A stretch of 64,000 nt of DNA, taken from positions 434,001 to 498,000 of the forward strand of contig NZ_JALIGE010000076.1 in assembly GCF_024764835.1 (NCBI RefSeq), given 5' to 3'. This stretch comes from Scandinavium hiltneri. GTDB taxonomy: Bacteria; Pseudomonadota; Gammaproteobacteria; Enterobacterales; Enterobacteriaceae. The notes under the pieces are model-generated. The model did no database searches and had not been told where the DNA came from. It saw only the letters and a program-made list of their open reading frames with translations. Below, piece after piece: positions 1-9,555 of the stretch. The position numbers and the translations under genes are program-made. The stretch's first letter is position 1, and every line of letters begins with the position of its first letter.

Positions 1-1028
1 ATCGCAGCGGCTGCTGCGGCAACCGGTTCGGCGATAGAGTGACCGTTCATCAGCGGATCGTTTTCATCCCAGGCTGCCGGGCGGGTCGTGCTGTTGCCGG
101 AGAAAAGAACATCGTCGGCATCAGGCTGGCGCATTGCGCTATTGCCCGAGAACAATACGTCATCGGCATCTGCGACTTGACCGCGAGCGCTATATTGAAC
201 TTCAGCTTCGTCTTCATCCATTCGACGACCGGAGAACAACGCAGCGTCCGTTTTACGACCCATCGGGTTGCTAAACTTATCGGCAATGCGCTGACGACGC
301 GCCAGTGCACCGCGCAGAATACGGGCGCGGCGCCCTTCTTTCTTCGGTGCGGCGTCATGATCGTCTTCGTCATCTTCGTACTCTTCGTCGTCAATCCACG
401 AATCGTCACGACGGGTACGGTTGCTGGCGAAGGTCAGAATATTGAGTATCCAGTTACCGATTTTCTCGGCAATGCTGACCCAGGACCAGCCGGTGAACAG
501 CGTCAGTCCTGCAGCCCAAATGCAAAGCAAGGCAAGCGTACCGCCGCTGCTGTGCAGCATGGGTTGCAATGCGGTGCTGAGCAGACTGCCGATAACGCCA
601 CCGGAGGCGAAATACCAGATGTCATCTGCGTTGATAGCGGCAAGCCCACACAGGGTGAGGATCATCGCCAGGACGCCAATCAGACGTAGCGCCACAGCAA
701 AATAATCAACGTATTCGTCACTCGCACGATGCTTATACGCGAACCAGCAGGCACCGATAATCATCACGGGCAAGGTGTACGCCATTACGCCAAAAATGAA
801 AAACAGCGTATCCGCAAGCCATGCACCCGGCATTCCGCCAAGATTATGTATCGGTTCGTGCCAGGCGGTTTGTGACCAACTGGGATCGGAAGGATTAAAG
901 CTAAGTAGTGCTGCCATCAGCCAGATGGCAAAAAGGGAACAGAGGATCAGGAACGCTTCAAGAAGACGGCGCCCACTGCTTAATCTGTTAATCGTTACTT
1001 CTTTTTCTTCAGTGTATTCCTGGCTCAA
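1..1028 (-). CDS. ftsK: DNA translocase FtsK, N-terminal part (runs off window)
   Basis: Only the first ~342 codons are inside the window. FtsK is the inner-membrane protein that joins the divisome and pumps chromosome ends at septation. The visible part holds the N-terminal membrane domain (four hydrophobic segments in roughly the first 190 residues), a very acidic patch (EEYEDDEDDHD) and the start of the long linker; the motor and gamma domains lie outside. The start is TTG: the codon is preceded by GGAG at 8 nt and opens the family sequence MSQEYTEEKEV. The linker has a short repeated unit, DADDVLFSGNS, present twice about 16 codons apart. It lies downstream of lrp on the same strand, as in E. 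coli. Confidence 0.97.
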   Translation of the reverse strand, partial: MSQEYTEEKEVTINRLSSGRRLLEAFLILCSLFAIWLMAALLSFNPSDPSWSQTAWHEPIHNLGGMPGAWLADTLFFIFGVMAYTLPVMIIGACWFAYKHRASDEYVDYFAVALRLIGVLAMILTLCGLAAINADDIWYFASGGVIGSLLSTALQPMLHSSGGTLALLCIWAAGLTLFTGWSWVSIAEKIGNWILNILTFASNRTRRDDSWIDDEEYEDDEDDHDAAPKKEGRRARILRGALARRQRIADKFSNPMGRKTDAALFSGRRMDEDEAEVQYSARGQVADADDVLFSGNSAMRQPDADDVLFSGNSTTRPAAWDENDPLMNGHSIAEPVAAAAAA

Positions 1029-1063
1029 GAAAGGCACTCCAGGTCCTTGATGCTAAAACGGAC

Positions 1064-1091
1064 AACAGCGCCGGGTCTCCCCGGCACTGTT
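1064..1091 (-). terminator. Hairpin between lrp and ftsK, probable lrp terminator
   Basis: Stem AACAG-GCCGGG with CCCGGC-CTGTT, one internal mismatch and a 4-nt loop. Read on the minus strand it is followed by a short T-rich stretch (GTCCGTTTTAGC). It sits between the lrp stop and the ftsK start. The T-run is short, so termination may be partial. Confidence 0.6.
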
Positions 1092-1147
1092 GCTGTATGG
1101 ATTAACAGGAGTGTAATCAACTTGCGTTGATTTTGCACCTGTTCCGT

Positions 1148-1642
1148 TTAGCGAGTCTTAATTACCAGACGATTACTCTGCTTGACCTCTTCCATAACCA
1201 CGTAGGTACGGGTGTCATTTACGCCTGGCAGGCGCAGCAGGGTTTCGCCTAACAGCTTACGGTACGCTGACATGTCAGGCACGCGGGTTTTCAACAGATA
1301 GTCGAAATCACCGGAGACCAAGTGACACTCTTGAATTTCTTCAAGTTTTTGCACAGCGGTGTTAAATTGTTCAAACACATCCGGGGCGCCACGATTCAGA
1401 GTTATCTCAACAAAAACCAGCAGCGATGCATCCAGATAATGCGGGTTCAGCAGCGCGGTATAACCCTGAATAAACCCTTGTCTTTCCAGCCGACGTACGC
1501 GCTCAAGGCAAGGTGTCGGAGAAAGTCCCACTCGTTTAGAAAGCTCGACGTTGGAAATTCGCCCATCCTTTTGCAATTCGTTCAAAATGTTACGATCGAT
1601 GCGGTCGAGATCTTTGCCTGGGCGCTTCTTGCTATCTACCAT
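1148..1642 (-). CDS. lrp: Leucine-responsive regulatory protein Lrp
   Basis: A 164-residue global regulator of amino-acid metabolism, transport and pili that wraps DNA as octamers or hexadecamers. The N-terminal winged helix-turn-helix (about residues 12-60, with SNVELSKRVGLSPTPCLERV) is followed by the RAM/AsnC ligand-binding domain with LVSGDFDYLL. By recall the sequence is identical or almost identical to E. coli Lrp. The ATG giving MVDSKKRPGKD is used; an upstream in-frame ATG would add 63 residues unlike the family. The long upstream leader fits the known autoregulated lrp arrangement. It is transcribed away from trxB, toward ftsK. Confidence 0.98.
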   Translation of the reverse strand: MVDSKKRPGKDLDRIDRNILNELQKDGRISNVELSKRVGLSPTPCLERVRRLERQGFIQGYTALLNPHYLDASLLVFVEITLNRGAPDVFEQFNTAVQKLEEIQECHLVSGDFDYLLKTRVPDMSAYRKLLGETLLRLPGVNDTRTYVVMEEVKQSNRLVIKTR

Positions 1643-2191
1643 TATTATTGTCTCTCTGTATTCCTTCCCTACTCCTGTCTGGACCCTGTGCACTTCACTG
1701 TTCAGAGCCTGTGCCCGTCGTCTGCGTAAAAAATCTGTCACCAGATGTAACGCATAACCCAAGGGTACGTGTTGAGAAGCCGTTGCCTGTCGGCAGCCAC
1801 CGTCATCTCGAATGGCGTCTGTCCACGCCATGCGCCGATGATGCTGACCCGGTTAAAAATGGCATTTACGTGCATGAAAATTCACCACACGGCAAACGCT
1901 GTTTTTTCTCCCTTCATTGTTTTCGCAAAAGCACAGGGGATTGTCAAAGCAAAACATCGATTTTTAGTACAACATGCCAGATATTCATAATCACCCAGGG
2001 GCGTTCCTCATGTTATCTCCTTATAATCATCCCGATAGCAGTAGAATTTGTTATCGCAAGCGTAGATAAAACCACCAATCCATTGACGCAATCTATTACA
2101 CATATCGTTAACAAAATTCCTGCACCCTTTTATTACTTCCGCAAATTCCCTACAATCGCGCCCATTGTCTGCCAACATTTATGGGGATCTC
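1643..2191. promoter_or_regulatory. Divergent lrp/trxB intergenic region
   Basis: About 550 bp without a convincing gene between divergently transcribed lrp and trxB. E. coli lrp has an untranslated leader of over 200 nt and Lrp binds upstream to repress itself; the same space is kept here. The part nearest trxB (about 1980-2160) is AT-rich and should hold the promoters. Small ORFs in it are open on both strands without a good ribosome site, so I do not call them. Confidence 0.6.
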
Positions 2192-3160
2192 ATGGGCACG
2201 GCCAAACACAGTAAACTGCTTATTCTTGGTTCTGGACCAGCCGGCTACACCGCTGCTGTCTATGCTGCACGCGCAAACCTGCAACCGGTACTGATTACCG
2301 GCATGGAAAAAGGCGGTCAGTTGACCACCACCACAGAAGTGGAAAACTGGCCAGGCGACCCGAGCGATTTGACCGGACCTGCGCTGATGGAACGTATGCA
2401 TGAACATGCGGTTAAGTTTGAAACCGAAATCCTGTTCGATCACATCAACAAAGTTGATTTGCAGAACCGTCCGTTCCGTCTAATCGGTGACAGCGGCGAA
2501 TACACCTGTGACGCGCTGATCATCGCGACCGGTGCCTCCGCCCGTTATCTGGGTCTGCCATCAGAAGAAGCGTTTAAAGGCCGCGGTGTTTCTGCCTGCG
2601 CCACCTGCGATGGTTTCTTCTATCGCAATCAGAAAGTCGCGGTCATTGGCGGCGGCAACACCGCAGTTGAAGAAGCATTGTATCTGGCAAACATTGCCTC
2701 TGAAGTGCACCTGATTCACCGCCGTGACACCTTCCGCGCGGAGAAAATTCTGATCAAACGTCTGATGGATAAAGTGGAAAGCGGCAACATCGTACTGCAC
2801 ACCCATCGCACGCTGGAAGAAGTGACCGGCGATCAGATGGGCGTCAGCGGCCTGCGTCTGCGTGATACTCAGAACAGCGACAACATTGAGTCGCTTGAAG
2901 TAGCAGGCCTGTTTGTTGCTATCGGCCACAGCCCGAACACCGGCATTTTTGACGGCCAGTTGGCGCTGGAAAACGGCTACATCAAAGTACAGTCCGGTAT
3001 TCACGGCAACGCAACGCAAACCAGTATTCCGGGCGTGTTTGCCGCAGGTGACGTGATGGACCATATTTACCGTCAGGCGATCACTTCCGCAGGCACGGGC
3101 TGCATGGCCGCGCTGGACGCTGAGCGTTATCTCGACGGCTTGGCTGATCAGACCAAATAA
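2192..3160 (+). CDS. trxB: Thioredoxin reductase
   Basis: A 322-residue cytosolic FAD enzyme that uses NADPH to reduce thioredoxin. Visible motifs: the FAD-binding LGSGPAGYTAA near residue 10, the redox-active CATC near residue 136, the NADPH-binding VIGGGNTAVEEALY just after, and the C-terminal FAAGDVMD flavin motif. The start at MGTAKHSKLL matches the family and has GGGGAT just upstream; an upstream start would add nine residues. A strong terminator follows, so trxB is likely its own unit upstream of cydDC. Confidence 0.98.
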   Translation: MGTAKHSKLLILGSGPAGYTAAVYAARANLQPVLITGMEKGGQLTTTTEVENWPGDPSDLTGPALMERMHEHAVKFETEILFDHINKVDLQNRPFRLIGDSGEYTCDALIIATGASARYLGLPSEEAFKGRGVSACATCDGFFYRNQKVAVIGGGNTAVEEALYLANIASEVHLIHRRDTFRAEKILIKRLMDKVESGNIVLHTHRTLEEVTGDQMGVSGLRLRDTQNSDNIESLEVAGLFVAIGHSPNTGIFDGQLALENGYIKVQSGIHGNATQTSIPGVFAAGDVMDHIYRQAITSAGTGCMAALDAERYLDGLADQTK

Positions 3161-3188
3161 TCTTTACAAGTCAGTAACAAAGGTAAAG

Positions 3189-3217
3189 AAGGCGACGATA
3201 AGTCGCCTTTATTTTTT
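3189..3217 (+). terminator. Rho-independent terminator after trxB
   Basis: Perfect 8-bp stem AAGGCGAC/GTCGCCTT with loop GATAA, followed by TATTTTTT. Confidence 0.9.
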
Positions 3218-3275
3218 CCCCGATGTAACATTGCCGTGCCTAATGATTTCAAATAAGACACCTGCTAAGCACGCA

Positions 3276-5042
3276 ATGAATAAAACCCGTCAACAAGAGC
3301 TTACCCGCTGGTTAAAACAGCAAAGCGTTCTCTCCCGCCGATGGCTGATGCTTTCTCGTCTGCTCGGTGCGGTCAGCGGAGTGCTGATCATCGCCCAGGC
3401 CTGGCTTCTGGCCAAGATCCTGCACCACATGATTATGGAGAACATTCCTCGGGAAGCGCTGCTGCTGCCTTTTGTAATGCTGGTTCTGGTCTTTATCCTG
3501 CGCGCGTGGGTGGTCTGGCTGCGAGAACGGGTGGGTTTCCATGCCGGGCAGCATATTCGTTTTGAGATCCGAAAAATGGTACTCGACCGCCTACAACAAG
3601 CGGGTCCGGCGTGGATCCAGGGTAAACCTGCGGGCAGTTGGGCAACGTTGATTCTTGAACAAATCGACGACATGCATGATTACTATGCCCGTTATCTGCC
3701 GCAGATGGCACTGGCTGCGTCCGTTCCGATGCTTATCCTTATCGCGATTTTCCCGTCTAACTGGGTTGCCGCGCTAATCCTGCTGTGCACCGCCCCGCTG
3801 ATCCCGATGTTTATGGCGCTGGTTGGCATGGGTGCCGCAGATGCCAACCGTCGTAATTTCCAGGCACTGGCAAGACTGAGCGGCCATTTCCTCGACCGCC
3901 TACGCGGGATGGACACCTTACGTCTTTTCGGACGCGGTGAAGCGGAAACCGACAATATTCGTCAGGCTTCCGAAAGTTTCCGTCAGCGCACGATGGAAGT
4001 TCTGCGACTTGCTTTCCTCTCCTCAGGCGTTCTGGAATTTTTCACTTCGCTTTCGATTGCCGTGGTCGCCGTTTACTTTGGTTTCTCCTATCTCGGCCAG
4101 CTGAATTTTGGCAGCTATGGCACGACAGTTACCTTAATGTCCGGCTTTTTGGCACTGATCCTGGCGCCGGAATTCTTCCAGCCCTTGCGTGATTTGGGTA
4201 CGTTTTACCATGCCAAAGCGCAGGCAGTGGGTGCCGCCGACAGTCTGAAGACCTTCCTTGAAGCGCCACTGGCTCAGCCTGAGCGTGGCAGCGTCGCGCC
4301 AGATGAAACGCAAAATGTGAGCCTTGAAGCACAGGGTCTGCTGATTAAATCGCCGGAAGGTAAAATCCTCGCAGGACCGCTGGATTTTAGCCTTGCCGCT
4401 GGCGAGCGCGTGGTGCTGGTCGGCCAGAGCGGTTCGGGGAAAAGTTCACTGCTCAATACCCTGGCAGGTTTTCTGCCATACGACGGCTCGTTAAAGGTGA
4501 ATGGGACCGAATTGCGTGACCTGGAACCTGACGCATGGCGAGGCCTGCTGAGTTGGGTCGGACAAAACCCACAGCTTCCCGCACATACTCTGCGTGAAAA
4601 TGTGCTGCTGGCGAATCCAAAAGCCAATGAGGCACAGCTGCAACACACGCTCGACCGTGCCTGGGTGAACGAATTTGTCAGCCAGCTTCCGCAAGGTATT
4701 GATACACCCGTCGGCGATCAGGCGGCCCGGTTGTCCGTCGGTCAGGCCCAGCGAGTGGCCGTAGCCCGAGCACTGCTCTCTCCTTGCCGTTTCTTGTTAC
4801 TGGATGAGCCAGCCGCCAGCCTCGACGCACACAGCGAACAGCGCGTTATGCAGACGCTGACGGAAGCCGCAACCAACCAGACCACACTGATGGTCACTCA
4901 TCAGTTAGAAAACCTTGCCGAATGGGATGCCGTTTGGGTCATGCATCAAGGCCAAATCGTCGAGCAGGGTTCGTTTGCAGAGCTTGCTGAAGCACAGGGG
5001 CATTTTGCGCACCTGCTTGCCCATCGTCAGGAGGAGATTTAA
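3276..5042 (+). CDS. cydD: Glutathione/cysteine ABC exporter, CydD subunit
   Basis: A 588-residue half-transporter that pairs with CydC to export cysteine and glutathione to the periplasm, needed for assembly of cytochrome bd and periplasmic c-type cytochromes. The N-terminal ~340 residues form the six-helix membrane domain. The ATPase domain shows Walker A GQSGSGKSS, signature LSVGQAQRVAVARALL, Walker B LLLDEPAASLD and the H-loop VTHQL. The signature has V in place of the usual G, as in E. coli CydD. The start at MNKTRQQELTRWL is chosen by family match; its ribosome site is weak. The stop abuts the cydC start with no gap, implying translational coupling. Confidence 0.97.
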   Translation: MNKTRQQELTRWLKQQSVLSRRWLMLSRLLGAVSGVLIIAQAWLLAKILHHMIMENIPREALLLPFVMLVLVFILRAWVVWLRERVGFHAGQHIRFEIRKMVLDRLQQAGPAWIQGKPAGSWATLILEQIDDMHDYYARYLPQMALAASVPMLILIAIFPSNWVAALILLCTAPLIPMFMALVGMGAADANRRNFQALARLSGHFLDRLRGMDTLRLFGRGEAETDNIRQASESFRQRTMEVLRLAFLSSGVLEFFTSLSIAVVAVYFGFSYLGQLNFGSYGTTVTLMSGFLALILAPEFFQPLRDLGTFYHAKAQAVGAADSLKTFLEAPLAQPERGSVAPDETQNVSLEAQGLLIKSPEGKILAGPLDFSLAAGERVVLVGQSGSGKSSLLNTLAGFLPYDGSLKVNGTELRDLEPDAWRGLLSWVGQNPQLPAHTLRENVLLANPKANEAQLQHTLDRAWVNEFVSQLPQGIDTPVGDQAARLSVGQAQRVAVARALLSPCRFLLLDEPAASLDAHSEQRVMQTLTEAATNQTTLMVTHQLENLAEWDAVWVMHQGQIVEQGSFAELAEAQGHFAHLLAHRQEEI

Positions 5043-6764
5043 ATGCGCGTTTTAGCCCCTTACCTGGCGCTATATAAGCGGCACAAATGGTTGCTCTCCC
5101 TCGGCGTCGTGCTCGCGATTATCACCTTGCTGGCCAGCATTGGTCTGCTGACGCTCTCTGGCTGGTTCTTGTCCGCCTCGGCTGCCGTCGGTTTTGCTGG
5201 CGCCTATACCTTTAACTATATGTTGCCTGCCGCGGGTGTCCGTGGGGCCGCCATCATCCGTACCGCTGGACGCTATTTCGAGCGCCTGGTCAGCCACGAT
5301 GCGACCTTCCGCGTGTTGCAGCACCTTCGCGTGTTTACGTTCAGCAAAATACTGCCGCTCTCCCCTGCCGGGCTGGCTCGTTTTCGTCAGGGCGAATTGC
5401 TCAACCGCGTGGTGGCGGATGTCGATACCCTCGATCATCTCTACCTGCGCGTCATTTCCCCGCTGATTGGTGCGCTGGTCGTCATTCTGGTGGTCACGTT
5501 TGGCCTGAGTTTTCTCGACCTGACGCTGGCGCTGACCCTCGGCGGCATTATGTTGCTGACGCTGTTCCTGCTGCCGCCGCTGTTTTACCGGGCCGGAAAA
5601 CCAACGGGTGAGAACCTGACGCAGCTTCGTGGTGAATACCGCCAGCAGCTCACATCCTGGCTGCACGGCCAGGCCGAGCTGACAATTTTCGGTGCCAGCA
5701 AGCGCTATCGCGAGCAGATGGAACAGACAGAGCTGAGCTGGCACGAGGTGCAACGCCGTCAATCCGAACTGACAGCCCTTTCCCAGGCGCTGATGCTGCT
5801 GATGGGTGCCGCGGCGGTCATTGTGATGCTGTGGATGGCCGCAGGCGGCGTGGGCGGCAATAGCCAGCCTGGGCCGCTGATCGCGCTGTTCGTGTTCTGT
5901 GCGCTAGCCGCGTTTGAAGCGCTTGCCCCGGTGACTGGCGCATTCCAGCACCTTGGGCAGGTCATGGCTTCCGCAGTGCGGATAACCGAACTGACCGAAC
6001 AACAAGCCGAAGTCACCTTCCCGGAGACGGTTTCTGAGGTACCGCAACGCGTGAGCCTGACGCTGAACAATGTCAGTTTCACCTACCCGCAGCAGACGCA
6101 GCCCGCGCTGGCGAATCTTAATTTGCGCGTCAACGCCGGAGAACACGTTGCGATCCTGGGCCGTACCGGCTGCGGTAAATCGACCTTGTTACAGTTGCTG
6201 ACCCGCGCGTGGGATCCTCAGACCGGTGAATTACTGCTGAACGAGCAGCCGATTTCATCTCTGGATGAAATGACGCTGCGCCGCACTATGAGCGTGGTTC
6301 CACAACGCGTACACCTTTTCAGCGCTACCCTGCGGGATAACCTTCTGCTGGCGGCCCCGAATGCTACGGATGACGCACTGAGTGCTGTTCTTGTGCGTAC
6401 CGGTCTGGAAAAACTGCTCGACGATGGCGGGCTCAACAGCTGGCTCGGTGAAGGTGGGCGTCAACTTTCCGGTGGCGAGCTGCGCCGCCTGGCGATTGCC
6501 CGCGCCCTGCTGCACGACGCGCCGCTAATGCTGCTCGACGAACCCACTGAAGGCCTTGACGCTACCACAGAAAGCCAAATCCTTGATTTACTGGCCGATG
6601 TGATGCGTGACAAAACCGTGCTGATGGTGACCCACCGCCTGCGCGGACTGGCACGTTTTGAGCAAATAATTGTGATGGACAACGGACAAATTATTGAGCA
6701 TGGTAATCATGCAGAATTGCTGGCCCAACAGGGGCGTTATTATCAGTTCAGACAGCGTCTGTAG
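5043..6764 (+). CDS. cydC: Glutathione/cysteine ABC exporter, CydC subunit
   Basis: A 573-residue partner of CydD and the heme-binding half of the exporter in the known complex. The membrane domain (about residues 15-310) precedes a canonical ATPase domain: Walker A GRTGCGKST, signature LSGGELRRLAIARALL, Walker B LMLLDEPTEGLD, H-loop VTHRL. Its length equals E. coli CydC. AGGAGA in the end of cydD gives a good ribosome site, and the two genes form one operon. Confidence 0.97.
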   Translation: MRVLAPYLALYKRHKWLLSLGVVLAIITLLASIGLLTLSGWFLSASAAVGFAGAYTFNYMLPAAGVRGAAIIRTAGRYFERLVSHDATFRVLQHLRVFTFSKILPLSPAGLARFRQGELLNRVVADVDTLDHLYLRVISPLIGALVVILVVTFGLSFLDLTLALTLGGIMLLTLFLLPPLFYRAGKPTGENLTQLRGEYRQQLTSWLHGQAELTIFGASKRYREQMEQTELSWHEVQRRQSELTALSQALMLLMGAAAVIVMLWMAAGGVGGNSQPGPLIALFVFCALAAFEALAPVTGAFQHLGQVMASAVRITELTEQQAEVTFPETVSEVPQRVSLTLNNVSFTYPQQTQPALANLNLRVNAGEHVAILGRTGCGKSTLLQLLTRAWDPQTGELLLNEQPISSLDEMTLRRTMSVVPQRVHLFSATLRDNLLLAAPNATDDALSAVLVRTGLEKLLDDGGLNSWLGEGGRQLSGGELRRLAIARALLHDAPLMLLDEPTEGLDATTESQILDLLADVMRDKTVLMVTHRLRGLARFEQIIVMDNGQIIEHGNHAELLAQQGRYYQFRQRL

Positions 6765-6811
6765 ACTACTATTCACTATTATTAGGCTTATCAGGCGTGG
6801 AGTTGTGAAGT

Positions 6812-7516
6812 ATGCGGCTGGTCCAGTTGTCACGTCATTCTATAACCTTTCCGTCGCCGGAAGGTGCCCTGCGCGAGCCTAACGGTTTGCTCGCGCTGGG
6901 TGGCGATCTCAGCCCGGCGCGACTGCTGATGGCCTATCAGCGCGGTATCTTTCCCTGGTTTTCACCCGGCGACCCGATTTTATGGTGGTCGCCTGACCCT
7001 CGTGCCGTTTTGTGGCCTGACGCATTTCATGTCAGTCGCAGCATGAAACGGTTTCACAAATCGTCCCCTTTTCGTATCACGTTAAATCACGCTTTCGGCC
7101 AGGTGATTGAAGGTTGCGCCGCCGATCGCGATGAAGGCACGTGGATTACCGAAAGCATTGTGCTGGCCTACCATCGTCTGCATGAGCTGGGACACGCGCA
7201 TTCGGTTGAGGTATGGCAGGGAAGCGAACTGGTTGGTGGTATGTATGGCGTAGCGCAAGGTGCGCTGTTCTGCGGCGAGTCGATGTTCAGCCGGGCGGAA
7301 AATGCCTCAAAAAGCGCACTGATGGTTTTCTCGCAGGCGTTTGCCGGTCAGGGCGGAAAGCTGATGGATTGTCAGGTGCTGAATAATCATACAGCATCGC
7401 TGGGGGCGATTGAAATTCCTCGCCGCGAGTACCTGGAACACCTCGCAGAATTACGCACGCAGCCCCTGCCAGGGCATTTTTGGGTCCCTCGCACGCTCTT
7501 TTTACCCACAGTGTAA
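6812..7516 (+). CDS. aat: Leucyl/phenylalanyl-tRNA-protein transferase
   Basis: A 234-residue cytosolic enzyme that adds Leu or Phe to proteins starting with Arg or Lys, marking them for ClpS-ClpAP. The family patches PNGLLALGGDLSPARLLMAY, GIFPWF, WWSPDPRAVL and GALFCGESMFSR are all present and the length is that of E. coli Aat. It lies 47 nt after cydC on the same strand. The degradation machinery it feeds (clpS, clpA) is nearby on the opposite strand. Confidence 0.97.
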   Translation: MRLVQLSRHSITFPSPEGALREPNGLLALGGDLSPARLLMAYQRGIFPWFSPGDPILWWSPDPRAVLWPDAFHVSRSMKRFHKSSPFRITLNHAFGQVIEGCAADRDEGTWITESIVLAYHRLHELGHAHSVEVWQGSELVGGMYGVAQGALFCGESMFSRAENASKSALMVFSQAFAGQGGKLMDCQVLNNHTASLGAIEIPRREYLEHLAELRTQPLPGHFWVPRTLFLPTV

Positions 7517-7791
7517 ATGTTTTCGGCACATTCATTGTCAAGGTGATATAATTGCCTCGGAAGTCGTTTCTGCCTGTTGCCCCGCCATCGTTTCAGGAAT
7601 ATCCCCTATACGTTTGCGCTCGTCATACGGTCTTTGTGTATGACAGACGGGTAATGCGCAAAAACGATCTCTTTTTACCCTGCACACCGGCATTAGGCCG
7701 AAAGATGACGGGTAAATCTTTACTTAATGGCTGAATTTCGGCATTATCTTGCCGGTTCAAAACTATGGTAGTGATACCCCCCGAGGACTAG
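7517..7791 (+). promoter_or_regulatory. infA upstream region
   Basis: 275 bp between aat and infA. A 60-codon run in the middle has no family resemblance and no ribosome site. In E. coli infA has its own promoters here; GAGGA lies just before the infA start. Confidence 0.5.
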
Positions 7792-8010
7792 ATGGCCAAA
7801 GAAGACAATATTGAAATGCAGGGTACCGTTCTCGATACGTTACCTAACACCATGTTCCGCGTAGAGCTTGAAAACGGGCACGTGGTAACTGCGCATATCT
7901 CCGGTAAAATGCGTAAAAACTACATCCGCATTCTGACGGGCGACAAAGTGACTGTTGAGTTGACCCCGTACGACCTGAGCAAAGGCCGCATTGTCTTCCG
8001 TAGTCGCTAA
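7792..8010 (+). CDS. infA: Translation initiation factor IF-1
   Basis: A 72-residue S1/OB-fold protein that occupies the 30S A site during initiation together with IF-2 and IF-3. The sequence MAKEDNIEMQG through GRIVFRSR looks identical or nearly so to the E. coli protein, with the conserved S1-fold stretch RVELENGHVVTAHISGKMR. A terminator follows 34 nt downstream. Confidence 0.98.
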   Translation: MAKEDNIEMQGTVLDTLPNTMFRVELENGHVVTAHISGKMRKNYIRILTGDKVTVELTPYDLSKGRIVFRSR

Positions 8011-8043
8011 TCGCTAAACGGCCCGCTGGGCACGTTGATGCTG

Positions 8044-8070
8044 AAAGGTCGGGAATCCCCCGACCTTTTT
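8044..8070 (+). terminator. Rho-independent terminator after infA
   Basis: Stem AAAGGTCGGG paired with CCCGACCTTT around a 5-nt loop, ending in a T-run. Confidence 0.88.
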
Positions 8071-8538
8071 CAATTCTGGCCGCTATTGCGCCTTATGCAT
8101 GGCTTCCGGCCTACAAACCCCCTCCCATACCGCCACTACAATCAATATCGCTGCGATAAGCGCGCTGATCACCACCGGTACAGACCAGACTTGATGTTGT
8201 ACAGCGCGAGGACAGTACCCGCAAAGGTTAAGTGATACAGTAAATAATGCGAGATCTGAGTGACCGCAAAACATAAATCAGGTCAAAGACCAGTTCAGGA
8301 AATGACACCGTCGCGTTGATTTTCTCACCTGCTTTAATACATTTTCCCATGCTGCCCCACTCTTTTTTTACCCTTAACTCTGGGGGCATTTTTAGCGTGT
8401 AACGTTGAAGCAAATAAAGCGTTAAGAGCGAAAGGAGTGATGAAAAATCTTGAGGATTTATTTACGGTCTGACTTGCTATCTTTCCCGAAAGCGACTGTT
8501 ATTACAGATACCTATCTCTATTGCATCACGGGCTCACT
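8071..8538. other. Gene-poor region with REP-like remnant and small open frames
   Basis: About 470 bp without a convincing gene. Around 8088-8122 the sequence GCGCC..CCGGCCTACAAAC resembles one half of a REP element. A minus-strand frame (8083-8274) encodes a hydrophobic stretch VVISALIAAILIVVAVWEGV, but its C-terminus is REP sequence. A second minus frame overlaps it (8228-8413). They could be remnants of one small membrane-protein gene broken by a frameshift; neither has clear family similarity. Confidence 0.35.
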
Positions 8539-9309
8539 ATGCCTCGTCTTTCCGATTATCCGGCGCTGGTTTTTGTTGTTTGCCTGGTGTTGTTCTGGAT
8601 AGCCAGCCGTATTTCACGCCTGCTCTATCACCGTTATCACGATAAAGAAACGGACACCGATAATTACGCCCTGTTATTGGGGACTGTGTTGAGCATTCTG
8701 GCGCTGATCATCGGCTTTACCTTTTCGATGGCGTCCAGCCGCTATGACATGCGCAAAAATTATGAGGAAGAAGAGGCGAATGCTATTGGCACCGAGTGGC
8801 TGCGTCTCGATTTACTGCCTGACGACCGCGCTGCTGCGGCTAAGATTCTGCTGCGGCAATATCTCGACCAGCGCATATTTTTTTACCACACCCGCAGTCA
8901 GACCGAGCTTGAGAAGATTAACCGCGACACTTCACTGTTGCAGGATAAGCTGTGGCTGATAGTCAGCCAACAGGCCAGAGCATCGCCAACGCCGGTGATG
9001 GCGATAATGACCAGCGGCATGAACGATGTGTTCAACACAACCGGCTACACCCAGGCGGCGTGGTGGAACCGCATCCCGCGTTCAGCCTGGCTGCTGCTGT
9101 TTGTGTTGGCGATGTTTTGTGTGGGAATGATTGAGTTTCGTAACTGTACGCAGAAGAAAGCGACCTTCCCGTGGTTGCTGCCGGTGGTGCTGTCGTTTGC
9201 GTTTGCCTTAATTGCCGATATCGACAGTCCACGCGGCGGGATCATTCGCATTCAGGCACAGAACCTGATAGCCCTCGCCGAGTCACTGCCTCCTGAAGCG
9301 AAGACGTAA
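8539..9309 (+). CDS. DUF4239 (bestrophin-like) membrane protein
   Basis: A 256-residue inner-membrane protein of unknown function. Two hydrophobic segments lie in the first 70 residues, the second within LLLGTVLSILALIIGFTFSM, then a soluble region rich in acidic and Leu residues, then two more segments near the C-terminus (SAWLLLFVLAMFCVGMIEF and FPWLLPVVLSFAFALIADID). The layout plus the D-SPRGG-I ending fit the DUF4239 family. ATG is preferred; a TTG six codons upstream is also open, and neither ribosome site is strong. The gene is not in this place in E. coli K-12, so it is accessory here, in the pocket between infA and clpA. Confidence 0.75.
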   Translation: MPRLSDYPALVFVVCLVLFWIASRISRLLYHRYHDKETDTDNYALLLGTVLSILALIIGFTFSMASSRYDMRKNYEEEEANAIGTEWLRLDLLPDDRAAAAKILLRQYLDQRIFFYHTRSQTELEKINRDTSLLQDKLWLIVSQQARASPTPVMAIMTSGMNDVFNTTGYTQAAWWNRIPRSAWLLLFVLAMFCVGMIEFRNCTQKKATFPWLLPVVLSFAFALIADIDSPRGGIIRIQAQNLIALAESLPPEAKT

Positions 9310-9555
9310 CGTTTGTTTCTGAGGTAATTAAAGTGATGCGGGAGGAACTGCTGGATAGCCTATTGTTTACTCTTAAGAAAAGAAATTTTTCCGTTAAATA
9401 TCCTTTTTCTGTCTTATTTATAAATACATACAAAATCAACGGGTTATAAAGCACGCAACAAAAAGGGTTTGTAGGGTCGGGGATGAAAAACGGTCACAAG
9501 TGGAAGTAAAATTCGAGGTCGCGCGCCGGTAACCTGTCCCGGCGTGAATGCGAGG

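Noticed and set aside
39..689. Plus-strand 216-codon frame at the window start
   Set aside because: It is antisense to ftsK, whose protein sequence is clear on the other strand.
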